Positions 29,131 to 37,183 of a stretch of 64,000 bases of DNA are shown piece by piece. Source of the stretch: Rugosibacter aromaticivorans (GTDB lineage Bacteria; Pseudomonadota; Gammaproteobacteria; Burkholderiales; Rhodocyclaceae); the NCBI RefSeq assembly GCF_000934545.1, contig NZ_CP010554.1, positions 558,001 to 622,000 on the forward strand, read 5' to 3'. The notes under the pieces were generated by a model that saw only the letters and a program-made list of their open reading frames with translations, ran no database searches and was not told the origin of the DNA. Position 1 is the stretch's first letter. Every line of letters begins with the position of its first letter. The position numbers and the translations under genes were made by a program.

Positions 29131-30455
29131 CACTAGTGTCCGGTTAAATTGAGACGTACCGACGGCAACGCCAACAATGATAAGGGTTTCAAGCGATTCA
29201 TGGGTGTCCACGATTTGAATTTCATCTTGCGCATTTGCGATCATTCCGGGTTTGGAGAGCTTGGGGTGACGTATGAACGTGGGCAAGACGCTGTTTGCGC
29301 AAGTCATGGAGTATGTGCCGTGGAAGACCTTCGGGCGCATCATCGACCGTCATGGCGGCGATGCGGGTGTGCGCACTTTGGGTTGCGCCGACCTGTTTCG
29401 CGTGATGGCATTCTCGCAATTGACGTGGCGCGAGTCTTTGCGCGACATCGAGGTCTGCCTGGCATCCAATCAATCCAAGCTGTTTCACATGGGTTTGAGC
29501 AGCATACCCGCACGATCGACTCTCTCGGATGCGCTGAATCAGCGGGACTGGCACATTTATCACGCGCTTGCGATGCGCTTGATCGTGCGAGCCAGGAACC
29601 TCTACGCCGCAGAACCAACGGGACTGGAACTCGATGCGACGGTCTACGCGCTGGACTCGACCACCATCGACTTGTGTTTGAGCCTGTTCGATTGGGCTCC
29701 GTTTCGCAGCACCAAGGCGGCGGTGAAGATGCACACGCTGCTGGACTTGCGCGGGGCGATCCCGGCCTTCATCCACATCAGCGATGGCAAGATGGGCGAT
29801 GTCAAAGTGCTCGACATCTTGCCCATCGAAGCGGGTGCGTTTTACGTGATGGATCGGGGTTACGTGGACTTCGACCGGCTCTTCAAGATACATCAGGCCG
29901 GCGCGTTCTTTGTGACCCGCGCCAAACGCGGCATGGATGCCCATCGGGTTTACTCGACCAAGACCGACCGAAGCACCGGTGTGATCTGCGATCAGGCGAT
30001 TCGGCTCAACGGGTTTTACGTGTCCAAGGACTACCCAGAGCATTTGCGGCGCATCCGATTCAAAGACCCCGATTCGGGCAAAACGTTGGTGTTTCTGACC
30101 AACAACACAACGTTGCCGCCGTTGACCATTGCCGCGCTGTACAAGAGCCGCTGGCAGGTAGAGCTGTTCTTCAAATGGATCAAGCAACACCTGCGCATCA
30201 AGCGCTTTCTGGGAACCAGCGAGAACGCGGTGAAGACGCAAATCTGGTGCGCCGTTTCCACCTACGTGCTGATCGCTATCGTCAAGAAAGAGCTCCATCT
30301 CAATGCCTCGCTCTACACTTTGTTACAGATATTGTCGGTCTCGATTTTCGAGAAAACCCATATTTCATGCGCCTTGCAGCCAGACACTACTGGAGTCATT
30401 GCGCCATTACCCAATAACCAAATGATTCTATTTGATTTTTAACCGGACACTAGTG
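29131..30455 (+). mobile_element. complete IS4-family element
   Basis: A 1325-base element with perfect 18-bp terminal inverted repeats (CACTAGTGTCCGGTTAAA at 29131-29148 and its complement at 30438-30455) and a 9-bp target duplication ATCGGAAAA at 29122-29130 and 30456-30464. It carries one intact transposase gene. The clean ends and intact gene suggest recent insertion into the minus-strand catabolic operon. Confidence 0.93.
29273..30442 (+). CDS. IS4-family transposase
   Basis: A 389-residue DDE transposase. An N-terminal DUF4372 domain (LFAQVMEYVPWKTFGRIIDRHGGD) is followed by the DDE core: YALDSTTIDLCLSLFDWA (first Asp), GAFYVMDRGYVDFDRLF (second Asp) and the Y-(2)-R-(3)-E-(6)-K signature YKSRWQVELFFKWIKQHLRIK with the catalytic Glu. 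Length is full for the group. The reading frame spans nearly the whole element and ends within the right inverted repeat region. Confidence 0.95.
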   Translation: MNVGKTLFAQVMEYVPWKTFGRIIDRHGGDAGVRTLGCADLFRVMAFSQLTWRESLRDIEVCLASNQSKLFHMGLSSIPARSTLSDALNQRDWHIYHALAMRLIVRARNLYAAEPTGLELDATVYALDSTTIDLCLSLFDWAPFRSTKAAVKMHTLLDLRGAIPAFIHISDGKMGDVKVLDILPIEAGAFYVMDRGYVDFDRLFKIHQAGAFFVTRAKRGMDAHRVYSTKTDRSTGVICDQAIRLNGFYVSKDYPEHLRRIRFKDPDSGKTLVFLTNNTTLPPLTIAALYKSRWQVELFFKWIKQHLRIKRFLGTSENAVKTQIWCAVSTYVLIAIVKKELHLNASLYTLLQILSVSIFEKTHISCALQPDTTGVIAPLPNNQMILFDF

Positions 30456-30478
30456 ATCGGAAAAGTGTCGAGAAATAT

Positions 30479-31453
30479 TTAGCCTACCGGCTCGAAGAAA
30501 TCCGATACCGTTGACGATGGTGAAACAATTCCTTCGGTAACCAGATGTGACAAGATTGCGGTTAGCGCATTTTTGTTTGCATCCAGTCCATATTTTGTCG
30601 GGAAAATGCCTAGCTTCTCGAGGAATCCGATATCAAGTCCCATGTGAATACTTTCTTTCCGGCTGCGGGTTTCTTCATCATAGAGCGCTCTCGCCTTCTT
30701 GAACGCGGCATAAAGCGCGGCTGGGAGCCCCGGATGCTTTTCGACGACCTTGGTAGTCAATGTTATGACGGTATTGATCGGGAAAATCCCGGTTTGAGCG
30801 ACCGCAGCTGAAATCTGTGCCTGTGGATCATCAAATAACGGCCCTGTTGTTGCCGTTGCCGGAGCGCCCCCTGATGGAAGCAAAATCGCATCAATCTGCC
30901 CTGTTTGAAGATATTCACCGGCATATATCCCTCCCGGTACAATCGTTTCCGATGTTATGTGGGGTAGACGTTCAATCTTGAAATCACTCGGCCGAAGATA
31001 GGGGAGGCCATTGAAAAATAGATCATCTTCATCTTCAACCCAGATTATTTGTTTTGGGTCTACTTGGTAGTGTGATTTAAGAATCCAGCGAAACCACACC
31101 GCCGGGTTATATCCAAATCCGGCAACCCCTACCCTGCGGCCAACCAAGTCTTTCGGTTCACGGATTCCACTCGCGCGATTAACGGCGACTCCCATTTGAG
31201 GGAAAAAGGAACTGGGAAATACGGGTATTGCAGTGAGCGGCTTGCCCATGCTCCGCGCGATAAGGTAATGCGATAGCGCCTGCTCTCCAATGTCGTAGGA
31301 AATCTTCGTTACCATGTCGGCGAAATATGGCCAGGGCAGCGAGCCAGTATCAGTAAACTCGATATCGTAACCCTCTACGCGAACTGTTCCATCCAACAAG
31401 AACTTGGTGTCATGTCTCCGAGCCACAGGAAAGGTGATTACATTTGAGCCCAT
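30479..31453 (-). CDS. 4,5-dihydroxyphthalate-decarboxylase-like protein (periplasmic-binding-protein fold)
   Basis: A 324-residue protein without signal peptide or lipobox, which argues against a secreted ABC binding protein. The pattern VRVEGYDIEFTDTG, SHYLIARSMGKPLTAIPVFPSSFF, IREPKDLVGRRVGVAGFGYNPAVWFRWIL and IIWVEDEDD follows the 4,5-dihydroxyphthalate decarboxylase (Pht5/OphD) family, cytoplasmic enzymes built on a binding-protein fold. No permease or ATPase gene is nearby. In this operon (alpha, beta, this gene) decarboxylation of a dihydroxylated ring acid would be a logical next step. Activity is inferred; a thiamine-precursor-type binding role cannot be excluded. The gene lies 25 bases after the beta subunit gene. 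Confidence 0.65.
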   Translation of the reverse strand: MGSNVITFPVARRHDTKFLLDGTVRVEGYDIEFTDTGSLPWPYFADMVTKISYDIGEQALSHYLIARSMGKPLTAIPVFPSSFFPQMGVAVNRASGIREPKDLVGRRVGVAGFGYNPAVWFRWILKSHYQVDPKQIIWVEDEDDLFFNGLPYLRPSDFKIERLPHITSETIVPGGIYAGEYLQTGQIDAILLPSGGAPATATTGPLFDDPQAQISAAVAQTGIFPINTVITLTTKVVEKHPGLPAALYAAFKKARALYDEETRSRKESIHMGLDIGFLEKLGIFPTKYGLDANKNALTAILSHLVTEGIVSPSSTVSDFFEPVG

Positions 31454-31478
31454 TTTTTATCCTTAAGTGAAAGCAGCA

Positions 31479-32069
31479 TCAGAACAGAATAGACAGACTG
31501 CGCGGCAGTAAGCGGTGCGCAAAAAGAATCTCGCGGCGTTTAATTAAAAAGCCCTTGGCATGCTCCACGAGCACATCCCGGCGGCTTCCGACAAAGAATG
31601 CCTCGGTGGATTCAAGACGCGATTGAAAAACAAGAAAATTAGACCTGACTTCATATGTGCCATCTTGCTTATCAGAAATCAAAATATTTGTGATAAGCCG
31701 CCGCACACGGGAGCGCGGCTGTTCCGCGTGGGCAAAGTTAGTTGCCAAGCGTTGCACCCGCTTGGCAAGAACACTTTTGCTTTCTTCGAAGATGCGCAGC
31801 CGACCTTCAGAAAATACGTCTTCTTCGGATCGATGGTCCAGTGTTTCGGTTACTGGCGACATATAAACCACGTCTTCCGCCAGCAAGTCGAGCCATTCAT
31901 CGAGCCTCCCCTCGTCAAGAAAAAGAGCCTCCAAGTACAAAAACTTTTCGATCTTGCGTTCAATGTCTGTAGAAATATTGTCATGTGTCATAGGAGCCAC
32001 CACTATTCTTGGTTGTGTTTTCTGTATTGCCGCAGGTTGTTGGGCGATGCTGACCGATATGCCTGTCAC
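31479..32069 (-). CDS. ring-hydroxylating dioxygenase small (beta) subunit
   Basis: A 196-residue SnoaL/NTF2-like protein of the aromatic-ring-hydroxylating dioxygenase beta family. Marks are IEKFLYLEALFLDEGRLDEWLDLLAEDVVYMSPV near residues 37-71 and RVRRLITNI, YEVRSNFLVFQSR and DVLVEHAKGFLIKRREILF later. A 26-residue N-terminal extension precedes the usual start, so translation may begin at MTHDNIS (residue 27); the first ATG, however, overlaps the alpha-subunit stop (ATGA) as in coupled genes. Structural partner of the alpha subunit in an alpha3beta3 oxygenase. Confidence 0.88.
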   Translation of the reverse strand: MTGISVSIAQQPAAIQKTQPRIVVAPMTHDNISTDIERKIEKFLYLEALFLDEGRLDEWLDLLAEDVVYMSPVTETLDHRSEEDVFSEGRLRIFEESKSVLAKRVQRLATNFAHAEQPRSRVRRLITNILISDKQDGTYEVRSNFLVFQSRLESTEAFFVGSRRDVLVEHAKGFLIKRREILFAHRLLPRSLSILF

Positions 32070-33409
32070 GGTTTGCGAGGTGTCGGTGTACCCATAAGCT
32101 GAGCCCAGTATTCATAAAAATTTCTGTTATTTTGGTCAGTATAAAAATCGCCAACCCTGCCCGGCATCCCCTCTGGGGCGCCGTCGGTTTTGCCGTCGTG
32201 GCCGAGTCCCATGCTGTAATCAAACGGCACCCGTTTACTAATCACTCCTGTCGTGGCAGCGGTGATTTGTTCAGTGTTTTCCATATCATCTGCGCCGAAT
32301 GATCCCGCAACCGTCTGCCCGAAAGTGAAATTCTGTCGGGCGATGTCTTTGATGACTTTCGGTGCGCTACGATCAAACAGCATGTTTTCCCAGATTTCCG
32401 ACTCAGTGGCGCTACGCGGGTGCCACACCATCATCAGGCCACCAACAAATGAACCAAAATCGTTGAATGACAAATTTGGGAAAATCGTGCCCACGCCAAT
32501 CGAAAATATTTCCGCCTGCAAGCTCGAAACCCGTTGTTGCAAGACGTTTCTCAACTCTTGAAGATATTCGACAGCCTCTTTGCCGATAGCGTCTGCGATG
32601 TATTTATCACCGTGCCAACGGGCACCAGGTTTCGGAATGTCGATTAACCCATGGCCATTCTCAAAGGCCACTGTAAAGTCGCCGAAATCTTCGTTGCGCA
32701 GGACTGTACCGGGCTCTTGCGAATAGGCGCCAACCTCTAGTGCTCCCCTATGGGTATAGGGAGCATGATAATTATCCCCGGCAAAATTTTCTGCGCCGAG
32801 CTTCCAGTTTCCTGGCACCCTGTAACGCTGCTGACCCGGTATGACTTCCAGCCCGCCCAGCGTTCGCATGGCCATAATATCGAAATACCATTTCACATCG
32901 CCAAGATAATTTGCTAACGATTGTGCCTTTTCGTCCCAGCAGGCGAAATAAAACCCTTGATAAGATTCAACACGCGGACATTCAAAAAGCCCTAACTGTT
33001 CTCGCGGCAAGTTGCCATGGTACGCCTGTTTAAAGAGTGGGACTGCAGCAAGACAGCCATCGCTGGAAAAAGTCCACCCATGATAGGAACACGAGAACGA
33101 CTTTGCGTTGCCATGGTCGACTCGACACAAGCGCATTCCTCTATGGCGGCATGAGTTCAGAAATACACGCACAGCTGATGCCTTGTCACGCCAAACGATT
33201 ACTGGATCAGAGCCAATATAGGTCGTTAGAAAATCTTCTGGGTTCGGGATCTGTGATTCATGCGCAACGAAGACCCAAGTGCGCGTGAATACTCGATCCA
33301 TTTCGACCTGGTAAATTGATTCATCCGAGAAGATTCGCCGATCAATTGTTCCATGGCCCGGGCGAACATTGGCCAGTATTTCCCCGATCAAATCTTCATG
33401 CATACCCAT
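32066..33409 (-). CDS. Rieske ring-hydroxylating dioxygenase large (alpha) subunit
   Basis: A 447-residue oxygenase subunit. The Rieske 2Fe-2S ligands are Cys87, His89, Cys107 and His110 (SCRHRG...CSYHGW). The mononuclear iron site follows in ENFAGDNYHAPYTH with bridging Asp212 and ligands His215 and His220. The family is the alpha/beta class fed directly by a reductase (benzoate, anthranilate, 2-aminobenzenesulfonate type); the substrate is not deducible from motifs. It is the first gene of the minus-strand operon (alpha, beta, decarboxylase-like, then FAD protein beyond an IS). The 62-bp box shared with the yeiH-like gene lies 150 bases upstream, and AGGAGATG precedes the start. Confidence 0.92.
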   Translation of the reverse strand: MGMHEDLIGEILANVRPGHGTIDRRIFSDESIYQVEMDRVFTRTWVFVAHESQIPNPEDFLTTYIGSDPVIVWRDKASAVRVFLNSCRHRGMRLCRVDHGNAKSFSCSYHGWTFSSDGCLAAVPLFKQAYHGNLPREQLGLFECPRVESYQGFYFACWDEKAQSLANYLGDVKWYFDIMAMRTLGGLEVIPGQQRYRVPGNWKLGAENFAGDNYHAPYTHRGALEVGAYSQEPGTVLRNEDFGDFTVAFENGHGLIDIPKPGARWHGDKYIADAIGKEAVEYLQELRNVLQQRVSSLQAEIFSIGVGTIFPNLSFNDFGSFVGGLMMVWHPRSATESEIWENMLFDRSAPKVIKDIARQNFTFGQTVAGSFGADDMENTEQITAATTGVISKRVPFDYSMGLGHDGKTDGAPEGMPGRVGDFYTDQNNRNFYEYWAQLMGTPTPRKP

Positions 33410-33558
33410 TTGCCATCTCCTCCAATCGAACCCAATGATATTCTGGATTTTTATCTTACGGCTTATGCGATGTTAATAACTTATTTTCAGTAACAAGACA
33501 AATTCAAGAGCCACCCGCAACAGTTAATTTTTAGCGACGATCTTAACAATATTTATAG

Positions 33559-33620
33559 TAAGCAAGGAACAGTTAATTGTAAAACAAATTATATTTCTAT
33601 ACTCTACTTAATTAATCGAT
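33559..33620 (-). promoter_or_regulatory. 62-bp regulatory box, copy upstream of the Rieske operon
   Basis: Read on the minus strand this is the second copy of the box at 18283-18344 (57 of 62 positions identical, including a 27-base unbroken core from TAGAAATATAA to ACAATTAA). It faces the Rieske alpha gene just as the other copy faces yeiH. A promoter-like TTGCTT sits at its 3' end. Common control by the nearby LysR-type protein is inferred. Confidence 0.6.
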
Positions 33621-33697
33621 ACCGATACGCGAGTTCAAATTCGAAGCATTGATGACAGTTCCAGGGGTTGGCTCCGCTGCACTAACAACAAATAAGC

Positions 33698-34662
33698 GGA
33701 TTCAACTCTGAAGTGCAACTTTTGTAAGCGAATTTAGGTGGCGAGCTGCGTTAACATCGAGCCACTTAAACGACCAAGTAAAAGGAACACAGATGAAGCA
33801 TCTATACACAGCTCGACCATGAACAACGATACCAGATTTCTGGGTTACATAAAGCAGGGTGTAACCAAACACAAATTGCAGACGAAATGGGCGTGCACAA
33901 ATCCACGATTTCACGAGAGTTCAGGTGAAACAAAGGGCGGCGTGGCTGGAGGCCGAAACAAGCTCAATCAATGCGTGATGAGCGCAAGCAAGCTTGCATC
34001 AACGGCAAGCAATTCTCACCGCATAAATGGGCCGAAGTTGAAAGATTGACCCGCAAAGACCTCAGCCCGGAACAGGTCGCTAATCGACTTGAGCTGGAAG
34101 GAAGCTTGCTGATCAGCCCCGAAACAATTTACCTGCACATCTCTGCGGACAAGCGGAATGGCGGAGACCTGCACCAACATCTACGAAGCCAGAAACCGCG
34201 CCGCAAGCGTTATGCAAGCGGGCAAGAACGACGTGGCACGATCAAGAACAGTGTCAGCATTGATGATCGCCCTGACATCGTTGCTCACAAAACACGCATG
34301 GGTGACTAGGAAAGCGATACCGTCATCGGCAAGAACCACAAGGGCGGGTTTGGTCACGCTGGCTGACCGTGTGTCTCGTTATGTGTTGGCGGGGCACATA
34401 CGCAACAAGCATGCCGCTGGTGTCACGGCTGTGACGACGCGCTTGCTGAGCCCCCACAAGAATAAATGCCACACCATCACATTCGACAACGGCAAAGAAT
34501 TTGCGGAGCATGAACTCATGGAGGTAGACCGACTCAGCCACCGTCCACGCAAAGTGCTTGGATTTAGGACGCCTCATGAGGTATTCTTCTGCGTGGAAGT
34601 TCTTTACACCAAGCAACCACTAGTGGTTGCACTTCTAAGGTTGCACTTCTAAATTGGATTCA
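33698..34662 (+). pseudogene. decayed IS30-family element and transposase
   Basis: Three frames together read as an IS30 transposase: YQISGLHKAGCNQTQIADEMGVHKSTISRE (HTH, about 33829-33920), then RKDLSPEQVANRLELEG and PETIYLHI, then GLVTLADRVSRYVLAGHI and TFDNGKEFAEHE (DDE core). Frameshifts and a TAG at about 34307 split them, and the C-terminal Glu region is altered. Related ends GGATTCAACTCTGAAGTGCAAC (33698) and GTTGCACTTCTAAATTGGATT (34640, complementary) mark the element. Not functional. It separates the LysR gene from the Rieske operon promoter region. Confidence 0.75.
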
Positions 34663-34684
34663 CGATAGATTAAAGGGGAGTTGC

Positions 34685-35632
34685 ATGCACCTTACCCTCC
34701 GCCAGTTACAGATTTTTATTGCCATTGGTCAGACCGGTGGCACGACAATGGCAGCGAAAAGCATATCGCTGTCGCAATCAGCAGTCAGCGCAGCACTCAG
34801 TGAGCTTGAGAACCTGCTCGATACACAGGTGTTTGATCGTATCGGAAACCGTCTGGTGCTAAACGATAACGGCCGCTTGCTGATGTCGCAGGCGCGCTTG
34901 CTCCTTGATGGTGCTCGGAGTATCGAGAGCCAATTTTCAACATCTGGCGAACCTGGTGCATTCTTACTCAAGATAGGAGCCAGTACCACGATCGGTAATT
35001 ATGTAATACCTGCGCTGATTGCGCGCTTCCGTGAAAGCGTACCCGCCGCGCGTGTCGAAGTTCATATTGGTAACACCAGCGAAATCGCCGCAGAGGTCGC
35101 CAACTTCAAAGTCGACATCGGTTTTATTGAAGGCCCTTGTCACGAATCGGAGCTGGATGTAATACCCTGGTTAGTGGATGAACTGGTAATCGTAAGCTCA
35201 CCGAATCATCCACTCGCTCGGCAAAAACTTTCGCGAAAGATCACATTAAAAAATCTACGGGAAGCCGAATGGCTACTTCGAGAGCCAGGCTCTGGAACAC
35301 GCGAGATCGTAGAGCAGGTATTGCTGCCATACTTGCACCACCTCAACGAAGGAATGATTTTTGGAAGCGCCGGGGCGATCAAGCGCGCCGTTGCCGAAAA
35401 CATGGGGCTAAGCTGTCTCTCGCGATGGGTCGTTGCCGATATGCTTGCATCCAAACGCCTTGTCGTTCTACACACGCCACTACCGCAATTGTCTCGAAGG
35501 TTTTATCTTATCTGCCATAAAAAGAAATTTTTATCTGCGGGGCTGGAACGATTCATTCACCATTGCCAGTCATCGGCACCGGTAAATGAATCGTTCCAGT
35601 ACCCTCAAGGCAGATACCGCATTGGCGACTGA
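34685..35632 (+). CDS. LysR-family regulator resembling YeiE
   Basis: A 315-residue LysR-type regulator. A winged HTH lies at residues 1-60 (LTLRQLQIFIAIGQTGGTTMAAKSISLSQSAVSAALSELE) and an effector domain follows, with ASTTIGNYVIPALIARFRE, VDIGFIEGPCHESEL and WLLREPGSGTREIVEQVLLP. These blocks match what I recall of Escherichia coli YeiE, the neighbour of YeiH, linked to sulfite stress. The last 20 residues (from about SSAPVNESF) look foreign: the natural end seems to be near RFIHHC and the frame runs into an inverted repeat and IS3 sequence. AGGGGAG precedes the start. Likely regulator of both arms of the cluster; effector unproven. Confidence 0.85.
   Translation: MHLTLRQLQIFIAIGQTGGTTMAAKSISLSQSAVSAALSELENLLDTQVFDRIGNRLVLNDNGRLLMSQARLLLDGARSIESQFSTSGEPGAFLLKIGASTTIGNYVIPALIARFRESVPAARVEVHIGNTSEIAAEVANFKVDIGFIEGPCHESELDVIPWLVDELVIVSSPNHPLARQKLSRKITLKNLREAEWLLREPGSGTREIVEQVLLPYLHHLNEGMIFGSAGAIKRAVAENMGLSCLSRWVVADMLASKRLVVLHTPLPQLSRRFYLICHKKKFLSAGLERFIHHCQSSAPVNESFQYPQGRYRIGD
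35543..35599. repeat. 19-bp inverted repeat at the 3' end of the LysR gene
   Basis: CTGGAACGATTCATTCACC at 35543-35561 pairs with 35581-35599 with a single mismatch, around a 19-base loop. It overlaps the last sense codons of the regulator (LERFIHH). It may be a duplication made during insertion of the adjoining IS3 fragment or act as a terminator-like hairpin. Confidence 0.55.
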
Positions 35633-35690
35633 CGTCTGCCGGAAGAAATAGAGTCCTCTGATTCGTAAAATGGAACGAATGGAGGAAGTG

Positions 35691-35912
35691 ATGGAACGCA
35701 TACCGCAGGGGAAATACACGCCGGAATTTCGAGCGGAAGCTGTGAAGTTGGTGGAAACTGGGTTGGGCATAACAGCGGCAGCCAAACGGATGTCGGTACC
35801 CAAAAGTAGTCTGCATAAATGGGTAAGCGCCCAGAAAGCTGGCAAGTTGGCCGACGTAGACAAAGGGAAGCGCATACCGACGGATCAGGAAATGGAACTC
35901 GCTCGATTGAGG
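35691..35912 (+). pseudogene. IS3-family orfA fragment
   Basis: Reads MERIPQGKYTPEFRAEAVKLVETG, a Tnp_1 HTH domain (ITAAAKRMSVPKSSLHKWVSAQKAGKL), up to QEMELARLR. The frame then enters the end of another IS3 element at about 35913. The orfB part is absent from the window, so this is a truncated relic of a different IS3-group element from the one beside it. Confidence 0.7.
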
Positions 35913-35946
35913 TTCCCTCTGTTTTTCGTTCTCCAACCTATCGGCA

Positions 35947-36837
35947 TTATGCCGCCAATTCTTTCTCATGCTGATTGCTGAGCCAGTCGTCCATGAATTT
36001 CTTGGGCGAGGCGTAGCCGAGCGTGGAGTGCTTGCGCTTTCGGTTGTAGAACGGTTCGATGTAATCGAACAAATCAGCCTTGGCTTCTTCCTTCGTCCGA
36101 TAGCGGGTGCCATGCACCCGCTCATTCTTCAAACTGTTGAAGAAGCTCTCGGTCGGCGCATTGTCCCAGTAGTTTCCCTTCCTGCTCATCGAACAGACCA
36201 TGCCGTATTCCTTCAGCCGCGCCTGAAAGGCATGGCTGGCATACTGGCTTCCTCGGTCCGAGTGGTGCATCAGCCCCGGTTCAGGTTTCCTACGAAACCA
36301 CGCCATCGTCAGCGCATCCATCACGATGTCCGTCGTCATCCGCGGCTTGATCGACCAGCCCACGACTTCTCTGTTGAACAGATCAATGACGACGGCCAGG
36401 TACAGCCAGCCCTCATCCGTCCAGATATAGGTCATGTCTGCTGTCCAAACTTTGTTCGGTGCGGGCGGCGTGAAATCCCGCGCCAACAGATTTTTCGCTA
36501 CCGGCAGGTTGTGCTTCGAGTCCGTCGTCGCCTTGTAGCGCAGTTTGTGCCGGGCCCGGATGCCGTTCTCCCGCATCAGCCGTTCAACGCGCTGCTTGCT
36601 GGCCGGGAATCCACGATCCCGCATTTCGCGCACCATGCGCGGACTGCTGTAACTCCCTTTCAACTCTTTGTCGATGGCTTGAATCAGCGCCAGCATCTGT
36701 GTATCCGTCAGCCGCTTGCGCATCGGACTGCCTCCTCGTTTCCATGCTCGGTAGCCACTGATGCTCACTGTCAGCACATCGCACATCAGCGGCAGTGGAT
36801 AGACCTTGCGTTGGGTGTCGATCCAGGCATACCTCAC
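35947..36837 (-). CDS. IS3-family transposase OrfB
   Basis: A 296-residue integrase-core protein. An HTH_21 region (TDTQMLALIQAIDKELKGSYSSPRMVREMRDRG) is followed by the DDE domain: KVWTADMTYIWTDEGWLYLAVVIDLFNREVVGW (first Asp), LMHHSDRGSQYAS (second Asp) and YWDNAPTESFFNSLKNE (Glu). It starts at a GTG overlapping the orfA stop. The message has an A7 run (36867-36873 on the genome as T7) about 30 bases before the orfA end, a usual site for programmed -1 frameshifting to make the OrfAB fusion. Confidence 0.93.
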   Translation of the reverse strand: MRYAWIDTQRKVYPLPLMCDVLTVSISGYRAWKRGGSPMRKRLTDTQMLALIQAIDKELKGSYSSPRMVREMRDRGFPASKQRVERLMRENGIRARHKLRYKATTDSKHNLPVAKNLLARDFTPPAPNKVWTADMTYIWTDEGWLYLAVVIDLFNREVVGWSIKPRMTTDIVMDALTMAWFRRKPEPGLMHHSDRGSQYASHAFQARLKEYGMVCSMSRKGNYWDNAPTESFFNSLKNERVHGTRYRTKEEAKADLFDYIEPFYNRKRKHSTLGYASPKKFMDDWLSNQHEKELAA

Positions 36838-37127
36838 AGCGCATCTTTCGCGAAGTATGCCGTCGCTTTTTTTAATATCGCGACCTCCATCTTGAGCCGG
36901 GCATTCTCGGCCCGGATCCGCGACATTTCCATTTGCTCGGGTGTCACCACCTTGGTGCCTGATCCGGTCAGCTTCCCTGCATCAAACGCATTGACCCAGT
37001 TTCGCAATGTCTGCTCGCTTACGCCCAGTTCCTTCGCCACGACGCCGTTGCTTTGCCCATCCTTCACACGCTTAACCGCCAGTTCCTTGAACTCCGTTGT
37101 GTATTCCTGCTTCGGTAACTTCTTCAT
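36834..37127 (-). CDS. IS3-family OrfA
   Basis: A 97-residue HTH protein: Tnp_1 domain (YTTEFKELAVKRVKDGQSNGVVAKELGVSEQTLRNWVNAF) followed by a leucine-zipper-like helix (MEMSRIRAENARLKMEVAILKKATAYF). The start at MKKLPKQEY has a GGAAGGGAAAGACGAG leader with a purine-rich site. It works with OrfB, probably as a frameshifted fusion through the A7 run. Confidence 0.9.
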   Translation of the reverse strand: MKKLPKQEYTTEFKELAVKRVKDGQSNGVVAKELGVSEQTLRNWVNAFDAGKLTGSGTKVVTPEQMEMSRIRAENARLKMEVAILKKATAYFAKDAL

Positions 37128-37183
37128 CTCGTCTTTCCCTTCCAAGTTATGCGGGGTTATACCCATTCCCTTGAAGAACGAAA

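Noticed and set aside
29136-30450. IS4 element ends at GTGTCC/GGACAC
   Set aside because: The inverted repeat extends five bases further out to CACTAGTG on both sides, and only then does a 9-bp target duplication appear.
30479-31453. ABC-transporter substrate-binding protein
   Set aside because: No signal peptide, lipobox, permease or ATPase nearby; the pattern fits the decarboxylase-like family better.
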